DNA of 64,000 nt from Arthrobacter sp. PsM3 (GCF_030433895.1 NZ_JARUXE010000004.1:62001-126000); one strand, 5' to 3'; shown: positions 8,775-17,895, counted from the first letter of the stretch. Notes: generated from the sequence alone by a model not told the origin. Made by a program: numbers and translations.

Positions 8775-8936
8775 TGTTTAACTCCCGGTCTTTGTTTTGC
8801 CTCGGCGCCGGTCCTTAGTTCAACGCCCGACGGCGGCGCCCGTGCTTGACGCCCGACGGCGGCACCCGCGCTTGACGCCTGACACCGGGACCGGCTTCCC
8901 GGTTCTACGCCCGACGCCGGGACCGGAAGCATGCGG

Positions 8937-9731
8937 CTACGGCGAGATGGCCTGGCTGATCCGGAGACGGATGCCGTCGAAGTGGGCGTTGAGCCGCCGG
9001 GCCGCGAGAACCCTGTCGCCGGTCGAGACGGCATCGTAGATCCCCCGGTGCATGGCCGCCGCCGCCAGGAGGTCGACCCCTCCCGCTCCGCCCAGCTCGA
9101 CGTAGAGCCTCCGGTAAACCTGCCAGAAAACGTCCAGCAAACTGAGAAGCAGCTCGTTGTTGAGCGGTTCGAACAGCCGGCGGTGGAACTGGGCGTCCGC
9201 TTCGACGAAGGTTTCCCCCGCACCGGCCAGGGCCTCCATCCGGAGGACGGCTTCCTCGACCGCCATCAGGTGCTCCGGGGTCATCAGGTCCATGGCCCCC
9301 GCAATCAGCCCGGCCTCCAGCGACTGGCGGACATCCACGAGCTGCAGGGCCTCCTGCCCGTGGTGCCGCAGGGACAACCGGCCACGGAACGTGAGTCCAT
9401 CGGTGAGGGCATCGAAATTGATGGGCGCCACGAACATGCCGAAGCCATGACGGATTTCAATCACACCCAGGGCCTGGAGCACCTTCAGGGATTCCCGCAG
9501 GGTGTTACGGCCAACGCCGAGCACGGCCGACAGCTCATGCTCGGTCGGCAGTGGATCCCCGGCCTCCAGCTCCCGCTCGAGGATCAGGTCCATGATGTCC
9601 GCCTGAAGCGCCCGCAGCCTTGCCTGCGCACTGAACCTCGCGTGTGGCAAGGCCCCGCCCGCACCCACGCTGTCTGCACCCACCCCGCCCGCACCAACGC
9701 TGCCTGCCGTCATCGCCCTGCCCTCCCCCAA
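8937..9731 (-). CDS. GntR-family (FadR/FCD) transcriptional regulator
   Basis: 264 aa. A winged helix (about 35-105; LPTEHELSAVLGVGRNTLRESLKVL) precedes an all-helical FCD ligand domain with the usual metal/ligand residues in DAQFHRRLF and RLNAHFDGIRLRI. FadR-type regulators sense small carboxylates or acyl-CoA. The first 30 residues are a low-complexity G/A/V/S tract (VGAGGVGADSVGAGG) encoded by an imperfect DNA repeat, so the true start may be downstream; an ATG at 9713 is one alternative. It is transcribed divergently from the disulfide oxidoreductase at 9821, which might be a target, but no operator was found. Confidence 0.88.
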   Translation of the reverse strand: MGEGRAMTAGSVGAGGVGADSVGAGGALPHARFSAQARLRALQADIMDLILERELEAGDPLPTEHELSAVLGVGRNTLRESLKVLQALGVIEIRHGFGMFVAPINFDALTDGLTFRGRLSLRHHGQEALQLVDVRQSLEAGLIAGAMDLMTPEHLMAVEEAVLRMEALAGAGETFVEADAQFHRRLFEPLNNELLLSLLDVFWQVYRRLYVELGGAGGVDLLAAAAMHRGIYDAVSTGDRVLAARRLNAHFDGIRLRISQAISP

Positions 9732-9820
9732 CTATGTTCCCCAGAGTAGCTGTGGTCCCACGTCCTGCAAAGGGTTCCCCGCGAGGCTGACCGGCGCGGC
9801 TCCGGGCGTAGGATCTTGCC

Positions 9821-11278
9821 ATGACGGCACAGCTTGAACGGGAATTCGATGTCATCGTGATCGGCGCGGGCGCCGTGGGCGAAAATGTGGCGGACCGCGC
9901 GGTGCGCGGCGGGCTGACCGCAGTACTGATCGAGGCCGAACTGGTGGGCGGCGAGTGCTCCTACTGGGCCTGCATGCCCTCCAAGGCGCTGCTGCGCCCG
10001 GGCACCGCCCTCCACGGCGCACAGGCCGTGCCCGGCGCCGCAGAAGCCGTCACCCGGACCCTGGACGCTGCGGCGGTGCTTAAACGCCGCGACTACTTCA
10101 CCTCGAACTGGCAGGACGACGGCCAGGCGAAGTGGGTCGCGGACACCGGGATAGATCTGATCCGCGGCCACGGCTGGATCACTGGCATCCGGAAAGTCGA
10201 GGTCGCGGGACTGGACGGCAACAGTTACGCGCTCTCGGCGCGGCACGCCGTTGTGGTGGCCACTGGATCCTCTCCAACGGCACCGCCCATCGACGGACTG
10301 GCCGACGTGGAGTACTGGACCACGAGGGAGGCGACCTCCGCGCGGGAGATCCCGGACCGGCTGGCGGTCCTGGGCGGCGGGGTGGCCGGCACCGAACTCG
10401 CCCAGGCCTTCGCCCGGCTGGGCGCCACGGTGACCCTGGTGGCGCGCCGCGGCCTGCTGGGCGCCTTCCCGGAGGAGGCGGCGAAGCTGGTCACCGCTGG
10501 GCTGCGTGCGGACGGCGTCGGTCTCCATCTCCACACCGGAACCACCAGCGTCCGCGAGAACGACGACGGCTCCCTCAGCCTCGAGTTGGAGGGCGGCACC
10601 ACGGTGACGGCGGACAAACTCCTGGTCACCACCGGCCGGCATCCCGCGCTCGAAGGGATCGGGCTGGAGTCCGTCGGCCTCGCCCCGGAGGAGGGGAAGG
10701 AACTGCGGCTCAGCACCGACTCCACGGGCCTGGTTGCGGGCGGTACCGGGAACGACGTCGACCCGTGGCTGTACGCCGCCGGCGACGCCGCCGGGAATGT
10801 CATGCTGACCCACCAGGGCAAGTACGAGGCCCGCGCCACGGGCGATGCCATTGCCGCCCGGGCCAAGGGCGCGCTCAGCGGCCCGGCCGCCCCCTGGAGC
10901 CGCTACGCCCGGACCGCCAACGACCACGCCGTTCCCAACGTCGTGTTCACCGACCCGGAACTGGCCAACGTGGGCCGGACTGTGCGGCAGGCGGAACAGG
11001 ACGGGCTCAGGGCGTCCTCCGTGGAACTGCCCATCCAGGTGGCCGGATCCTCACTGCACGCTGAACGGTACGAGGGCTGGGCCCAGCTCGTGGTCGACGA
11101 GGACCGGCAGGTGCTGCTGGGCGCCACTTTCGCCGGCCCCGATGTGGCCGAACTGCTGCACGCGGCCACCATCGCGATCGTCGGCGAAGTGCCGCTGGAC
11201 CGGCTGTGGCACGCCGTGCCGTCCTATCCCACGATCAGCGAGGTCTGGCTCCGGCTGCTCGAGGAGTACGGCCTCTGA
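9821..11278 (+). CDS. Pyridine nucleotide-disulfide oxidoreductase (class I)
   Basis: 485 aa with the layout of dihydrolipoamide dehydrogenase and mercuric reductase. It has an FAD dinucleotide fold (VIVIGAGAVGENVA, from 11), the redox-active pair Cys46/Cys51 in GGECSYWACMPSKALL, an NAD fold (LAVLGGGVAGTELAQAF, near 185), a second FAD motif (YAAGDAAGNVMLTHQG, near 325) and a C-terminal dimerisation domain ending HAVPSYPTISEVWLRLL. No HMA or lipoyl domain and no pyruvate or oxoglutarate dehydrogenase genes are nearby, so the substrate is uncertain; a general flavin disulfide reductase is the safest name. Confidence 0.9.
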   Translation: MTAQLEREFDVIVIGAGAVGENVADRAVRGGLTAVLIEAELVGGECSYWACMPSKALLRPGTALHGAQAVPGAAEAVTRTLDAAAVLKRRDYFTSNWQDDGQAKWVADTGIDLIRGHGWITGIRKVEVAGLDGNSYALSARHAVVVATGSSPTAPPIDGLADVEYWTTREATSAREIPDRLAVLGGGVAGTELAQAFARLGATVTLVARRGLLGAFPEEAAKLVTAGLRADGVGLHLHTGTTSVRENDDGSLSLELEGGTTVTADKLLVTTGRHPALEGIGLESVGLAPEEGKELRLSTDSTGLVAGGTGNDVDPWLYAAGDAAGNVMLTHQGKYEARATGDAIAARAKGALSGPAAPWSRYARTANDHAVPNVVFTDPELANVGRTVRQAEQDGLRASSVELPIQVAGSSLHAERYEGWAQLVVDEDRQVLLGATFAGPDVAELLHAATIAIVGEVPLDRLWHAVPSYPTISEVWLRLLEEYGL

Positions 11279-11281
11279 GCG

Positions 11282-11344
11282 GCCGAGGTGACATTTCGCG
11301 CCCATGTTTTTCACGAACATCGGCGCCAAGTCTCACCTCGGCGG
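11282..11344. repeat. Intergenic palindromic repeat, copy A
   Basis: GCCGAGGTGA is complementary to the sequence TCTCACCTCGGC at the far end, with TTCGCGCCC and GGCGCCAAG as inner arms. It starts 3 bases after a stop codon. A related element is at 40893-40972. Confidence 0.7.
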
Positions 11345-11435
11345 GGAGTTCGCGCGGCGTGAGGGGCCACGCGGGCGGGAGGGGCCCGCGGCGCGGACAG
11401 AACTGGCGGCCCGTCATTCCGTAGCCGCTCTATTT

Positions 11436-11453
11436 GAACTGACCGGTCAGTTC
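11436..11453. promoter_or_regulatory. 18-bp perfect palindrome, probable TetR operator
   Basis: Half-site GAACTGACC meets its exact complement GGTCAGTTC. It lies 42 bp before the first gene of the ABC-like/YhgE/TetR operon, in an unusually A/T-containing leader. An operon-encoded TetR makes autoregulation the simplest reading. Confidence 0.75.
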
Positions 11454-11494
11454 AGTTAGCCTTGTCGTAGACATTCATCTGCGAAAGGCCCCCC

Positions 11495-12202
11495 TTGCTC
11501 CGCGTGCAACAGCTCTCCGTGAACGGCAGACGGGACGAGTTGCTGCCGGCCACCTCCCTGCACGTCCGGCGCGGCGAACTCCTGCTGGCCTGCGACAAAC
11601 GCCAGACCCAGCGCACCGCCCTGGCCCTGGCCCTCAGCGGGCGCCTCAAGCCCTCCGCCGGCCACTTCGAATGGGACGGCGAAGAATGGGACGGAAGCGC
11701 CCGGATCAAGAGCCTGCGGCAGGCGAGCGCCGTGGTGGACTCCCCCGGGGTGAACGAGCCCGAGCAGCACCTCAGCGTCCGCGACCTCGTCACCGAGGAC
11801 CTGGCTCTGATCCCCCGCCGCTACCGGGGTTCCCTGCTCAGCAAGCCCTGGCTCAAGGTCAACCGCTTCGAGGACATCGCCGGGCTGTGGACCGAGCAAC
11901 TTCCGGCCGCCCGGCGGCTCGAACTGCTCACGGCTCTTGCCCTGACCAACCCGCACACGGACCTGCTCGTGGTGGACTCCCCGGACCGCCATGGCGATCC
12001 GGACGACTGGCTGCCGAGGCTTGAGGAACTGGCTTACGACGCCGGGCGTCCGCTCGCCGTCGTCGCCACCGTGATGAGCATCCCGGCCGGCTGGACCGGA
12101 CCCACCGCAACGATCGGCAACGCGGCGTCCCCGGCCCCCGGCAAGCCTGCCCCCGAACGACTTCACGCGTCCAACACACTCGAAACTGAGGCAATGAAGT
12201 GA
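11495..12202 (+). CDS. Degenerate ABC-ATPase-like protein
   Basis: 235 aa starting at TTG (11495) with AAAGG seven bases upstream; GTG at 11504 is an alternative. The overall order is that of an ABC ATPase: LRVQQLSVNGRRDELLPATSLHVRRGELLLA at the start, a Walker-B-like DLLVVDSPD near 165, and an H-loop-region stretch PLAVVATVMSI. However, the Walker A position reads ACDKRQTQRTALALAL instead of GxxGxGKST, and no LSGGQ signature is visible. It is therefore unlikely to hydrolyse ATP as an ordinary ABC subunit. Its stop overlaps the next start by 4 bases, so it is translated together with the YhgE/Pip protein. A structural or regulatory partner is inferred. Confidence 0.8.
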   Translation: MLRVQQLSVNGRRDELLPATSLHVRRGELLLACDKRQTQRTALALALSGRLKPSAGHFEWDGEEWDGSARIKSLRQASAVVDSPGVNEPEQHLSVRDLVTEDLALIPRRYRGSLLSKPWLKVNRFEDIAGLWTEQLPAARRLELLTALALTNPHTDLLVVDSPDRHGDPDDWLPRLEELAYDAGRPLAVVATVMSIPAGWTGPTATIGNAASPAPGKPAPERLHASNTLETEAMK

Positions 12203-14247
12203 CTGTGCTGCGGCTGGCCCGCTCCGAACTCAAGCGCATGACTGGCGGTCTGCTGCCCAAGCTCACCATCCTGGCGCTGACCATGGTGCCGCTGCTCTAT
12301 GGCGCCGTGTACCTTTACGCCAACTGGGACCCCTACGGCAAGCTGAACCAGATCGACGCGGCACTCGTCGTCGAGGACACCGGCGCCACCTCCGCCGACG
12401 GCACCCGGCTCGAGGCCGGCCGGAAAGTCGCTGAGAGCCTCACGGATGGCCATGTCTTCAACTGGCAGACGGTCGCCGGGACCGAGGAAGCGGACCAGGG
12501 CGTGAGCACGGGCAAATACGCCTTCGCCCTGAAGATCCCCAAGGATTTCTCGGCGAACCTCGCCTCCCCCGGCAGCTTCGACGCCGCCAACCAGGCCATG
12601 CTCAACGTCACCACCAATGACGCGAACAATTACCTGCTGAGCACCATCGTCGACAAACTCACCACCGCCGTGCACACCACGGTGGCCACGGAGGTCGGCG
12701 AGGAAACCGCCAACCAGCTCCTCACCGGGTTCGGGACCATCCACTCCCAGATGCTCAAAGCTTCGGACGGCGCCGGCAAACTCGCCGACGGCGTCGCCAG
12801 CCTTCACGACGGGACGGCCACCCTCCACCAGGGCACGGGCGATCTCAGGAACGGCTCCGCCGAGCTCTATAACGGCCAGCTCAAGCTCCGGGACGGCGCC
12901 AACTCCCTGAACACCGGGGCAGCCCAGCTCAGCGGCGGACTGACCCAGCTCAAGGACAAAACCGCCACACTGCCTGCCGATACCCGGGCACTCGCGGACG
13001 GCGCCGCGCAGGTGGCAGCCGGGAACGCCGCCCTCAATTCCAAGGTGCAGGGCCTCGCCGGACAGCTGGCCGCCTCCGAACAGGCAGCCGCCCAGGCTCA
13101 GCGCAGCCGGGTCGTCGCCGCCAACAGCCGGCTCGTCGCTGCCGGTACCCTCACCCCGGCCCAGGCGGAGGCAATCCTGGCCGACTTCGACGCCCACCCT
13201 GCCGCGCCGGCATCCACCGGCCCGGCCGCCTCCCTCACGAGCGCGGCAGCGCAGATCCGGCAGCTGGCGGACGGCTCCGCCGCCGTCAGCTCGGGGGCGG
13301 CCAAGCTGGCCGGAGCCACCCCTGCCCTCGCCGGTGCCATCAGCCAGGCGTCCACCGGGGCGGACCAGCTGGCCGGCGGGGCCGCCACCCTCGCCGCCGG
13401 GCAGCAGAGTGCCCTCGACGGCGCCGCGAAACTCTCCGAGGGCGCGCAGAAACTCGACGACGGTGCGGCCCGGCTGGAAAGCGGTGCGGCATCGGCCTCC
13501 GACGGCGCCGGAACCCTAGCAACTGATCTCGCCAAGGGCGCCGGCCAGGTCCCCAACCCCGACGACACCCAGAAGGACAGCCTCGCCAAGGTGATGGCGG
13601 ACCCGGTGGCCGTCAGCAACATCTCACAGGCCAAGGCAGGCTCCTACGGCGCAGGCCTGGCACCGTTCTTCCTCACCCTGGCCCTTTGGATCGGCGTCTT
13701 TATGCTGATCCAGGCGATGCGGCCCGTTACCCAACGGGCGCTGGCGTCGAACGCCCCTGCGTGGAAGATCGCCGTCGGCGGCTGGCTTCCGTTCCTGGCC
13801 GTCTCGGCCGTCCAGGCGAGCCTGCTCACCCTGGTGGTCGACGTGGGGCTGGGGCTCAATCCCGCCCATCCCTGGCTGATGTGGTTCCTCATGCTGGCCG
13901 CCGCCATGGCGTTCAGTGCGATCATCCAGGGCGTCGTCGCCTTGCTGGGATCCCCCGGCAAGCTCGTGGTGCTGATCCTGCTGGTCCTGCAGCTGGTGTC
14001 TTCGGGGGGCACCTTCCCGTGGCAGACAACGCCCCAGCCCCTCCACGTGGTGCACCAGCTCCTGCCGATGGGGTACGTGGTCAACGGCATGCGGCACCTG
14101 ATCTACGGCGCGGACCTTGCCGTCATCCTGCCCACGATGCTGGGGCTGCTTGGCTACACTGTGCTGGGAACGGCCATGTCCACTCTGGCCGTCCGGAAGC
14201 ACAAATACTGGACCCTGAAGACCCTGAAACCGGAGATCACCGTATGA
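12199..14247 (+). CDS. YhgE/Pip-family membrane protein
   Basis: 682 aa. There is one N-terminal membrane segment (about 20-42, LPKLTILALTMVPLLYGAVYLY), then a long extracytoplasmic region of about 440 residues. That region holds repeated heptad-like units (LADGVASLHDGTATLHQGTGDL and similar, with recurring DGA/GAA-x-L) of coiled-coil character. A C-terminal block of about five membrane helices (490-680) resembles ABC-2 permeases. This architecture defines the YhgE/Pip family, relatives of phage-infection protein and of ESX-linked transporters. Starts GTG, overlapping the ABC-like gene. The pair looks like an exporter; the substrate is unknown. Downstream tetR overlaps its stop (ATGA). Confidence 0.92.
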   Translation: MTVLRLARSELKRMTGGLLPKLTILALTMVPLLYGAVYLYANWDPYGKLNQIDAALVVEDTGATSADGTRLEAGRKVAESLTDGHVFNWQTVAGTEEADQGVSTGKYAFALKIPKDFSANLASPGSFDAANQAMLNVTTNDANNYLLSTIVDKLTTAVHTTVATEVGEETANQLLTGFGTIHSQMLKASDGAGKLADGVASLHDGTATLHQGTGDLRNGSAELYNGQLKLRDGANSLNTGAAQLSGGLTQLKDKTATLPADTRALADGAAQVAAGNAALNSKVQGLAGQLAASEQAAAQAQRSRVVAANSRLVAAGTLTPAQAEAILADFDAHPAAPASTGPAASLTSAAAQIRQLADGSAAVSSGAAKLAGATPALAGAISQASTGADQLAGGAATLAAGQQSALDGAAKLSEGAQKLDDGAARLESGAASASDGAGTLATDLAKGAGQVPNPDDTQKDSLAKVMADPVAVSNISQAKAGSYGAGLAPFFLTLALWIGVFMLIQAMRPVTQRALASNAPAWKIAVGGWLPFLAVSAVQASLLTLVVDVGLGLNPAHPWLMWFLMLAAAMAFSAIIQGVVALLGSPGKLVVLILLVLQLVSSGGTFPWQTTPQPLHVVHQLLPMGYVVNGMRHLIYGADLAVILPTMLGLLGYTVLGTAMSTLAVRKHKYWTLKTLKPEITV

Positions 14248-14903
14248 CCAGCCGCACGGACAGCAGCATGGCGTCTCCCGGCGACGCGGAGACGCCGGCC
14301 GGGGCAGCGAAGCGGCTCCGGCCGGCCCGCACCAACGCGACCAAACAGAAACTGTTCGAGGCCTCGATGGAACTGATCGGCGAGCGCGGGGTGGCCGGGG
14401 TGACGGTCGATGAGATCGCGGCGGCCGCCGGGGTGTCCAAGGGCACGGTCTATTACAACTTCGGCAGCAAGTCGGACCTGATCGCCCAACTGCTGCGCCA
14501 CGGGGTGGACATCCTGCTGGCACGGCTGCTGAGCGTCCGGGACGACTCGGCCGACCCGCTCGCGGCAATGAACGAAATGATCGGCCAGGCCATGGATTTC
14601 ATGGACGAGTACCCCTCCTTTGCCCGGCTCTGGGTCAGCGAGAACTGGCGGACTCCCAGCGAGTGGCAGGACACCTTCACGGAGCTCCGCGGCCTCCTGC
14701 TCGCCGTGGTCGGCGCGGCGATCGACGCGGTGGCCGCTGTCTACCCGGTTGATCCGGCCGTGTCGCGGGGCAGCCTCGAGACAGCCATTTTCGGGGCGTG
14801 CTTCGTAGTGGGCCTGGACCGGCAGACCTACAATCCGGAGCGGACCCGGGAGCAAAGTGTCACGGCGATTATGGCCTCCATGCGCGGCTACGTCGTGAAG
14901 TAG
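14244..14903 (+). CDS. TetR-family transcriptional regulator
   Basis: 219 aa from the ATG at 14244, which overlaps the YhgE/Pip stop codon. The helix-turn-helix (about 33-78) reads GVAGVTVDEIAAAAGVSKGTVYYNFGSKSDLI, a textbook TetR N-terminus. The helical C-terminal domain resembles TetR_C_33-type domains of exporter repressors (MDEYPSFARLWVSENWRTPSEW). It is third in a coupled operon and very probably binds the palindrome at 11436-11453, repressing the transporter until an unknown ligand appears. Confidence 0.93.
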   Translation: MTSRTDSSMASPGDAETPAGAAKRLRPARTNATKQKLFEASMELIGERGVAGVTVDEIAAAAGVSKGTVYYNFGSKSDLIAQLLRHGVDILLARLLSVRDDSADPLAAMNEMIGQAMDFMDEYPSFARLWVSENWRTPSEWQDTFTELRGLLLAVVGAAIDAVAAVYPVDPAVSRGSLETAIFGACFVVGLDRQTYNPERTREQSVTAIMASMRGYVVK

Positions 14904-14916
14904 CCCCCGCTCGGGG

Positions 14917-15639
14917 ATGATTATTCACATGGGCCACATGGGTAACAGCGGCAGGATTGCCATCGGAGCGTTCCTTGCCGCGCTGGCGCTGTTGGCGCTG
15001 ACCGTCATCACCCTGCACGAAACAGTGTTCCTGTGGTTCCTGGCCGCCGCCGCGGCAGCCTACGTGGCGTGCGTCTCAGAGGTGGTCATCCGCCGGCGGC
15101 ACCGCACCCTAGCCGCCAGCGGGATCGGGAGTATCCTGTTCATCGCCTTCAGCATCGCGTTCCTGCGGCAGTGGGGCCTGGCTTTCAACGCTGATCCGGA
15201 CGCATTGTCGGCCCCGGTGGACGCCGAACATCCGGACCTGTATTTCTACCTCGCCGCAGCATGCGGCGCCGCCACGCTGCTGTTGCTGGTTGCCGGCACA
15301 GTCCTGCCGGGCCGGGGCAGGCGTCCGCGCGCCGGCCGCGCACTGCAGCGACGGCCGGCGGCCGGACGGCGCCCGGCACCCCGGGCGGCGGCCACCCGCC
15401 GCGCGCCGTCACGGACCGCCGCTCCGCGCCCGGTACCGAGGACCACTACCGGCAGGCCGGCAACGGCCCAGCCGGCCAGATCCCAGCCGGCGCAGTCTCA
15501 GTCGGCGCGCGGTTCCGCCCCGCGGGCGGGTTCCCCCAGGCTCAAACGGCCGGCGTCCTCCGGCGGGGCTCCGTCCGCTGCCAAATCCGCAGCGAAGTCC
15601 CCGGCACGTCCCGACGCTCGTACCTCCACCCGCCGCTGA
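14917..15639 (+). CDS. Membrane protein with Ala/Pro/Arg-rich C-terminal tail
   Basis: 240 aa from ATG 14917; ATGs at 14929 and 14938 are alternatives. Three or four hydrophobic helices fill residues 8-130 (IAIGAFLAALALLALTVITL; VFLWFLAAAAAAYVACV; SILFIAFSIAF; LYFYLAAACGAATLLLLVAG). The last 100 residues are a basic low-complexity tail (repeats of R, P, A, S), likely cytoplasmic. I do not recognise the family. Its final 142 bp overlap, antisense, the 3' end of the EamA gene. Confidence 0.75.
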   Translation: MIIHMGHMGNSGRIAIGAFLAALALLALTVITLHETVFLWFLAAAAAAYVACVSEVVIRRRHRTLAASGIGSILFIAFSIAFLRQWGLAFNADPDALSAPVDAEHPDLYFYLAAACGAATLLLLVAGTVLPGRGRRPRAGRALQRRPAAGRRPAPRAAATRRAPSRTAAPRPVPRTTTGRPATAQPARSQPAQSQSARGSAPRAGSPRLKRPASSGGAPSAAKSAAKSPARPDARTSTRR

Positions 15640-16589
15640 GCCTGCGGCCGCGGTAGCGCCTGCTGAATACCCGGCCGCCGGGCAACCGGCTGCGGGTCCC
15701 TCCGCGGGTCCGGCCGCCGACGATTCCAAGGGCGCAGCACGGCCGTCGCCACCCCGGCGAGCAGCAGGAGTCCGCCGGCCACCTCGGCGGGGGTGGGCAC
15801 CTCACCGAGGACGAGCCACGCCGCAGACATCCCCACCACAGGTACCAGCAGGGTAACTGGCACCACGGCCGAGGACGGGTACATCCCGAGCAGCCGGTTC
15901 CAGATCCCGTAGCCCACCAGGGAACCGAAAACGGCCGTATAGAGGGCGCTCAGCAGGGTAACGGGCTGGATGTCCAGCAGTTCCTGCGCCACCGCAGAAG
16001 GCCCGTCGACCAGCAGCGACAGTCCCAGCAGGGGCAGCGGAACCACCGCCCCGGACCACACCACCAGTCCCAGCCCGGACGCAGCCTTCGCCTTGCGGGC
16101 GACGATGTTGCCGGCGGCCCAGGACAGCGCCGCGGCGAGCACGATCATGAGCGGTAGCACCGGGGCGACCAGGCTGCGGCCGACCGCCACCACAGCGAGA
16201 CCGGCCACGCCCAGCACAACTCCCGCGAGCTGCCGCCGGCTCGGCCGCTCGCCGAGCAAGCCCGCCGCCAGGAGCACCGTCAGCAGCACCTGCGCCTGCA
16301 GCACCAGCGACGCCAGGCCTGCGGGCATGCCAAGGGCCATGGCCAGATACAGGAGGCCGAACTGCCCGGCGCTCATCAGCAGCCCGACGCCGATGATCGC
16401 CTTCCAGCCCACGTCCGGCTTCCGGATGAAGAAGATGCAGGGAACCACCACGAGGGTAAACCGCATCGCCACGAACAACAGCGGCGGCATCTCCGCCCCG
16501 CCCGGGTGCAGGCCAAGGTCGATCGCGACGAAGTTGACGCCCCAGAGCACAGCGACGAGCAAGGCCAGGGCGGAGTGGCGGGGGGTCAC
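15498..16589 (-). CDS. EamA/DMT-superfamily transporter
   Basis: 363 aa from GTG 16589. Ten predicted membrane helices form two EamA repeats (about 6-140 and 150-285). The first begins LALLVAVLWGVNFVAIDLG, the typical DMT start, and the repeats close with LVLQAQVLLTVLLAAGLLGERPSRRQL and VTLLVPVVGMSAAWLVLGEVPTP. Family members export amino acids or other metabolites; the substrate is unknown. After residue 285 comes a 75-residue basic tail with no family counterpart, and 142 bp of it overlap the convergent gene's tail. The normal protein would end near 15730, so the tail may be read-through into antisense sequence. Confidence 0.9.
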   Translation of the reverse strand: MTPRHSALALLVAVLWGVNFVAIDLGLHPGGAEMPPLLFVAMRFTLVVVPCIFFIRKPDVGWKAIIGVGLLMSAGQFGLLYLAMALGMPAGLASLVLQAQVLLTVLLAAGLLGERPSRRQLAGVVLGVAGLAVVAVGRSLVAPVLPLMIVLAAALSWAAGNIVARKAKAASGLGLVVWSGAVVPLPLLGLSLLVDGPSAVAQELLDIQPVTLLSALYTAVFGSLVGYGIWNRLLGMYPSSAVVPVTLLVPVVGMSAAWLVLGEVPTPAEVAGGLLLLAGVATAVLRPWNRRRPDPRRDPQPVARRPGIQQALPRPQAQRRVEVRASGRAGDFAADLAADGAPPEDAGRLSLGEPARGAEPRAD

Positions 16590-16668
16590 CCTGCCACTAT
16601 GCCAGTTCCGGACGTTCTCGGGCAGCCGGATACGTCCTGCGTGCCGGAGATTGGTGGAGTGCTAATGA

Positions 16669-17250
16669 TCAGAGGTTGCGGGGATTGTCAGTGCGGGGCT
16701 CGTCTCCGCGGACCGGCTCCTGGGGAACTCGGTTGTTGGGAACCTCTTTGTTGGGAACCTGGCTGTTGGGACCCTGGCTGTTGGGACCCCGGCCGCTCTC
16801 CGGGCTTGGTGCCTGGTCCGCGGGGGCGGCGTTCCGGGCGCTGCGGTTCCGGCGCAGCTCTTCATGGCCTGCCGCTTCGCCGGGCGCCTGCTCCCCGTCG
16901 GTAGCCTTACGTTCGGTGGTGACGACGTCGGGGTCCAGTTCGTCCGCCTTCCGCAGCTGGTCCTGCGCCCCGGCACGAACATGCTCCGCTTCCCGCTGGC
17001 GATCGCGGGCTTCCTCCCGCAGGCGCTCGGCCTCGACTTCTGCCTGCTTCGCATCGGCCTCAGCCCGGGCAGCCTGCGCCTCGCGCTCCCTGGCACCAAT
17101 CTCCTCGGTCCGGGCCTGTTCTCGCATTTCAACGGCCTTGTTGCGGTCCGCTTCGACCTTGCGCCTGCGGTTGAGCATGATTACCACGACGACAATTGCG
17201 AGCACGACAACGACGCCGATAATGATCCCTAAAAGCTGTCCTGAATCCAC
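16669..17250 (-). CDS. Single-pass membrane protein with coiled coil and NSQ-type repeats
   Basis: 193 aa from GTG 17250, chosen because GGCGGAA precedes it; the frame is open to 17301. One membrane helix (about 5-27, LLGIIIGVVVVLAIVVVVIML) is followed by RRRK and a long charged helix (30-110, rich in E, R, A and Q). The C-terminus has short tandem units around PNSQG, PNSQV, PNKEV, PNNRV, encoded by a TTGGGAACC-type DNA repeat. It resembles YtxH-like or B-subunit-like stalk proteins in form only; function unknown. Confidence 0.75.
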   Translation of the reverse strand: MDSGQLLGIIIGVVVVLAIVVVVIMLNRRRKVEADRNKAVEMREQARTEEIGAREREAQAARAEADAKQAEVEAERLREEARDRQREAEHVRAGAQDQLRKADELDPDVVTTERKATDGEQAPGEAAGHEELRRNRSARNAAPADQAPSPESGRGPNSQGPNSQVPNKEVPNNRVPQEPVRGDEPRTDNPRNL

Positions 17251-17367
17251 GATGATTCCGCCTTTTCTCCCGATCGCCAGTAGTCCACGAGTAGACAGCA
17301 TCAGTAAACCGCAGAATCGCCTGCATGACTATGCATCCGGGACTGAGGCAGCCCGCAGCGCCGGGCG

Positions 17368-17895
17368 CTACTTGGCCCGGGGAACCTTGAAATGCGTGAG
17401 CCTGGCGTCCTGGCCGTCCAGTTCGGCCCAGGACTTCTCCGTCTCCATGACAGTCAGCGCGCTGGTGGGGTACCGCGTGGCGGCGTCCATGTAGGCATCA
17501 TGGTTGGAATCGCGGGAGGCGAGGTGCATGGCGAGGTCCTGCACGCCGGGCATGTGCGAGATCACCATGAGGGTGGTCACGGTATCCGGGACGTGGTTGA
17601 TGACCGTCAGCATCCGCGCCGCCGAGGCGGCGTAGAGCCCGTCCTCAAGTTTCGGCGTCGGAGCTTTGTCGCCGAGTTCGCTGCAGACCCACGTGCAGGT
17701 CTGCCGAGTGCGCAGCGAGCTGGAGCAAAGGATGAAATCGGGGACCACGCCATGCTTCAACAGCCATTTTCCGGCCTGCGGGGCATCGCGGTGGCCGCGC
17801 TCTTCAAGCGGGCGGTCGTGATCCGCGACCCCACCCGGCCAGTCCGACTTGGCATGCCGCATAAGCACCAGCCGTTTGATGTGATGCGCGCTCAT
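17368..17895 (-). CDS. Histidine phosphatase family protein, SixA-like
   Basis: 175 aa. The catalytic RHG-type motif appears as VLMRHAKSDW near residue 11, followed by RPLEERGHRDAPQAGKWL, the SSSLRTRQT phosphate pocket and the second His in MVISHMPGVQDLA. Length and the RHAKS variant match the SixA branch, which removes phosphate from phosphohistidine proteins, though small-molecule substrates are equally possible. It lies 54 bp downstream of dodecin on the same strand; a shared transcript is possible. Confidence 0.9.
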   Translation of the reverse strand: MSAHHIKRLVLMRHAKSDWPGGVADHDRPLEERGHRDAPQAGKWLLKHGVVPDFILCSSSLRTRQTCTWVCSELGDKAPTPKLEDGLYAASAARMLTVINHVPDTVTTLMVISHMPGVQDLAMHLASRDSNHDAYMDAATRYPTSALTVMETEKSWAELDGQDARLTHFKVPRAK

